DNA of 6,732 nucleotides from Flavobacteriaceae bacterium (GTDB lineage Bacteria; Bacteroidota; Bacteroidia; Flavobacteriales; Flavobacteriaceae). The stretch's first letter is position 1, and each line of letters begins with the position of its first letter. The translations under genes and the position numbers were made by a program. The stretch lies in assembly GCA_023700885.1 (NCBI GenBank), contig JAMPYA010000123.1, forward strand, positions 1-6,732. Reading direction: 5' to 3'. Shown here in pieces: positions 6,521 through 6,732 of the stretch. The notes under the pieces were generated by a model. That model was not told where the DNA came from. It worked only from the letters and a program-made list of their open reading frames with translations, and ran no database searches.

Positions 6521-6732
6521 ATGAAAAAGCATCAAAAACACACTAAGTTACCGCTGCGGAATTTTGGGCATTTTGCAACAAATGAAATAGCTGTTTTAGG
6601 AAGTTCTTGTGATATTATTTCAACTTTAGTTAATGCTATTTCTGTTAATTTAAATCCTAATAAAATTGCTTATATAGATGCTTCGCATCATGATGTAAAT
6701 GAAGAACTTATTTTAAATAAATACACTTTTAA
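6521..6732 (+). CDS. Probable MobA-type Moco nucleotidyltransferase, N-terminus only
   Basis: An ATG four bases after the moaC stop opens a frame of 70 codons that runs off the right edge. The protein starts MKKHQKHTKLPLRNFGHFAT, a basic, His-rich leader, then NEIAVLGSSCDIISTLVNAI (21-40), a strand-loop-helix, and NKIAYIDASHHD (47-58), a second strand. This recalls the start of a MobB-like P-loop fold, but the loop GSSCDIIST lacks the GK(S/T) of a Walker A motif. From memory, flavobacterial moa operons carry a two-domain protein with a similar start and a C-terminal MobA-type NTP-transferase domain, which would attach GMP or CMP to the cofactor; that domain lies beyond this window and cannot be seen. 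Position in the operon supports a Moco role. That the gene is real and co-transcribed is likely; the precise product is tentative. Confidence 0.6.
   Translation, partial: MKKHQKHTKLPLRNFGHFATNEIAVLGSSCDIISTLVNAISVNLNPNKIAYIDASHHDVNEELILNKYTF

Overview
The window reads as ordinary chromosomal DNA of a member of the Bacteroidota, most likely a Flavobacteriia species. The evidence is the strong A+T bias, near-absence of Shine-Dalgarno sequences, A-rich leaders before start codons, perfect TAnnTTTG -7 boxes, and protein details such as a signal peptide ending in FAQ and the FDRVSMDG form of the MoeA motif. I see no mobile element, CRISPR array, tRNA, rRNA or riboswitch, and no gene-free stretch over 300 bases.

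Layout: the left part (1-3663) is on the minus strand. It starts at its right edge with nadA then nadB, which overlap by one base (TAATG) and encode the two enzymes that turn L-aspartate and dihydroxyacetone phosphate into quinolinate for de novo NAD synthesis. After a 94-base gap with a weak candidate promoter come a small predicted lipoprotein gene and, 3 bases further, a secreted MORN-repeat protein whose C-terminus runs off the left edge. These two are probably co-transcribed; their role is unknown.

The right part (3829-6732) is on the plus strand and is a molybdenum cofactor operon: moaA (GTP 3',8-cyclase), moeA (molybdenum insertion), moaC (cyclic pyranopterin monophosphate synthase), then the first 70 codons of a gene that is probably a MobA-type nucleotidyltransferase with an N-terminal domain resembling a decayed MobB P-loop fold. 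MoaA and MoaC together make cPMP from GTP; MoeA acts at the end of the pathway. The molybdopterin synthase genes (moaD, moaE) are not in the window.

The NAD and Moco operons diverge from a roughly 165-base region that carries a perfect -7 box for each direction. Two annotated starts deserve care: nadA is better begun at the ATG at 3663 than at the GTG just upstream, and moeA at the ATG at 4838 than at the GTG that overlaps moaA. I found no convincing new biological system; the oddities worth checking are the degenerate P-loop-like N-terminus at the right edge, the lipoprotein-MORN pair, and small motif deviations in NadA and NadB.
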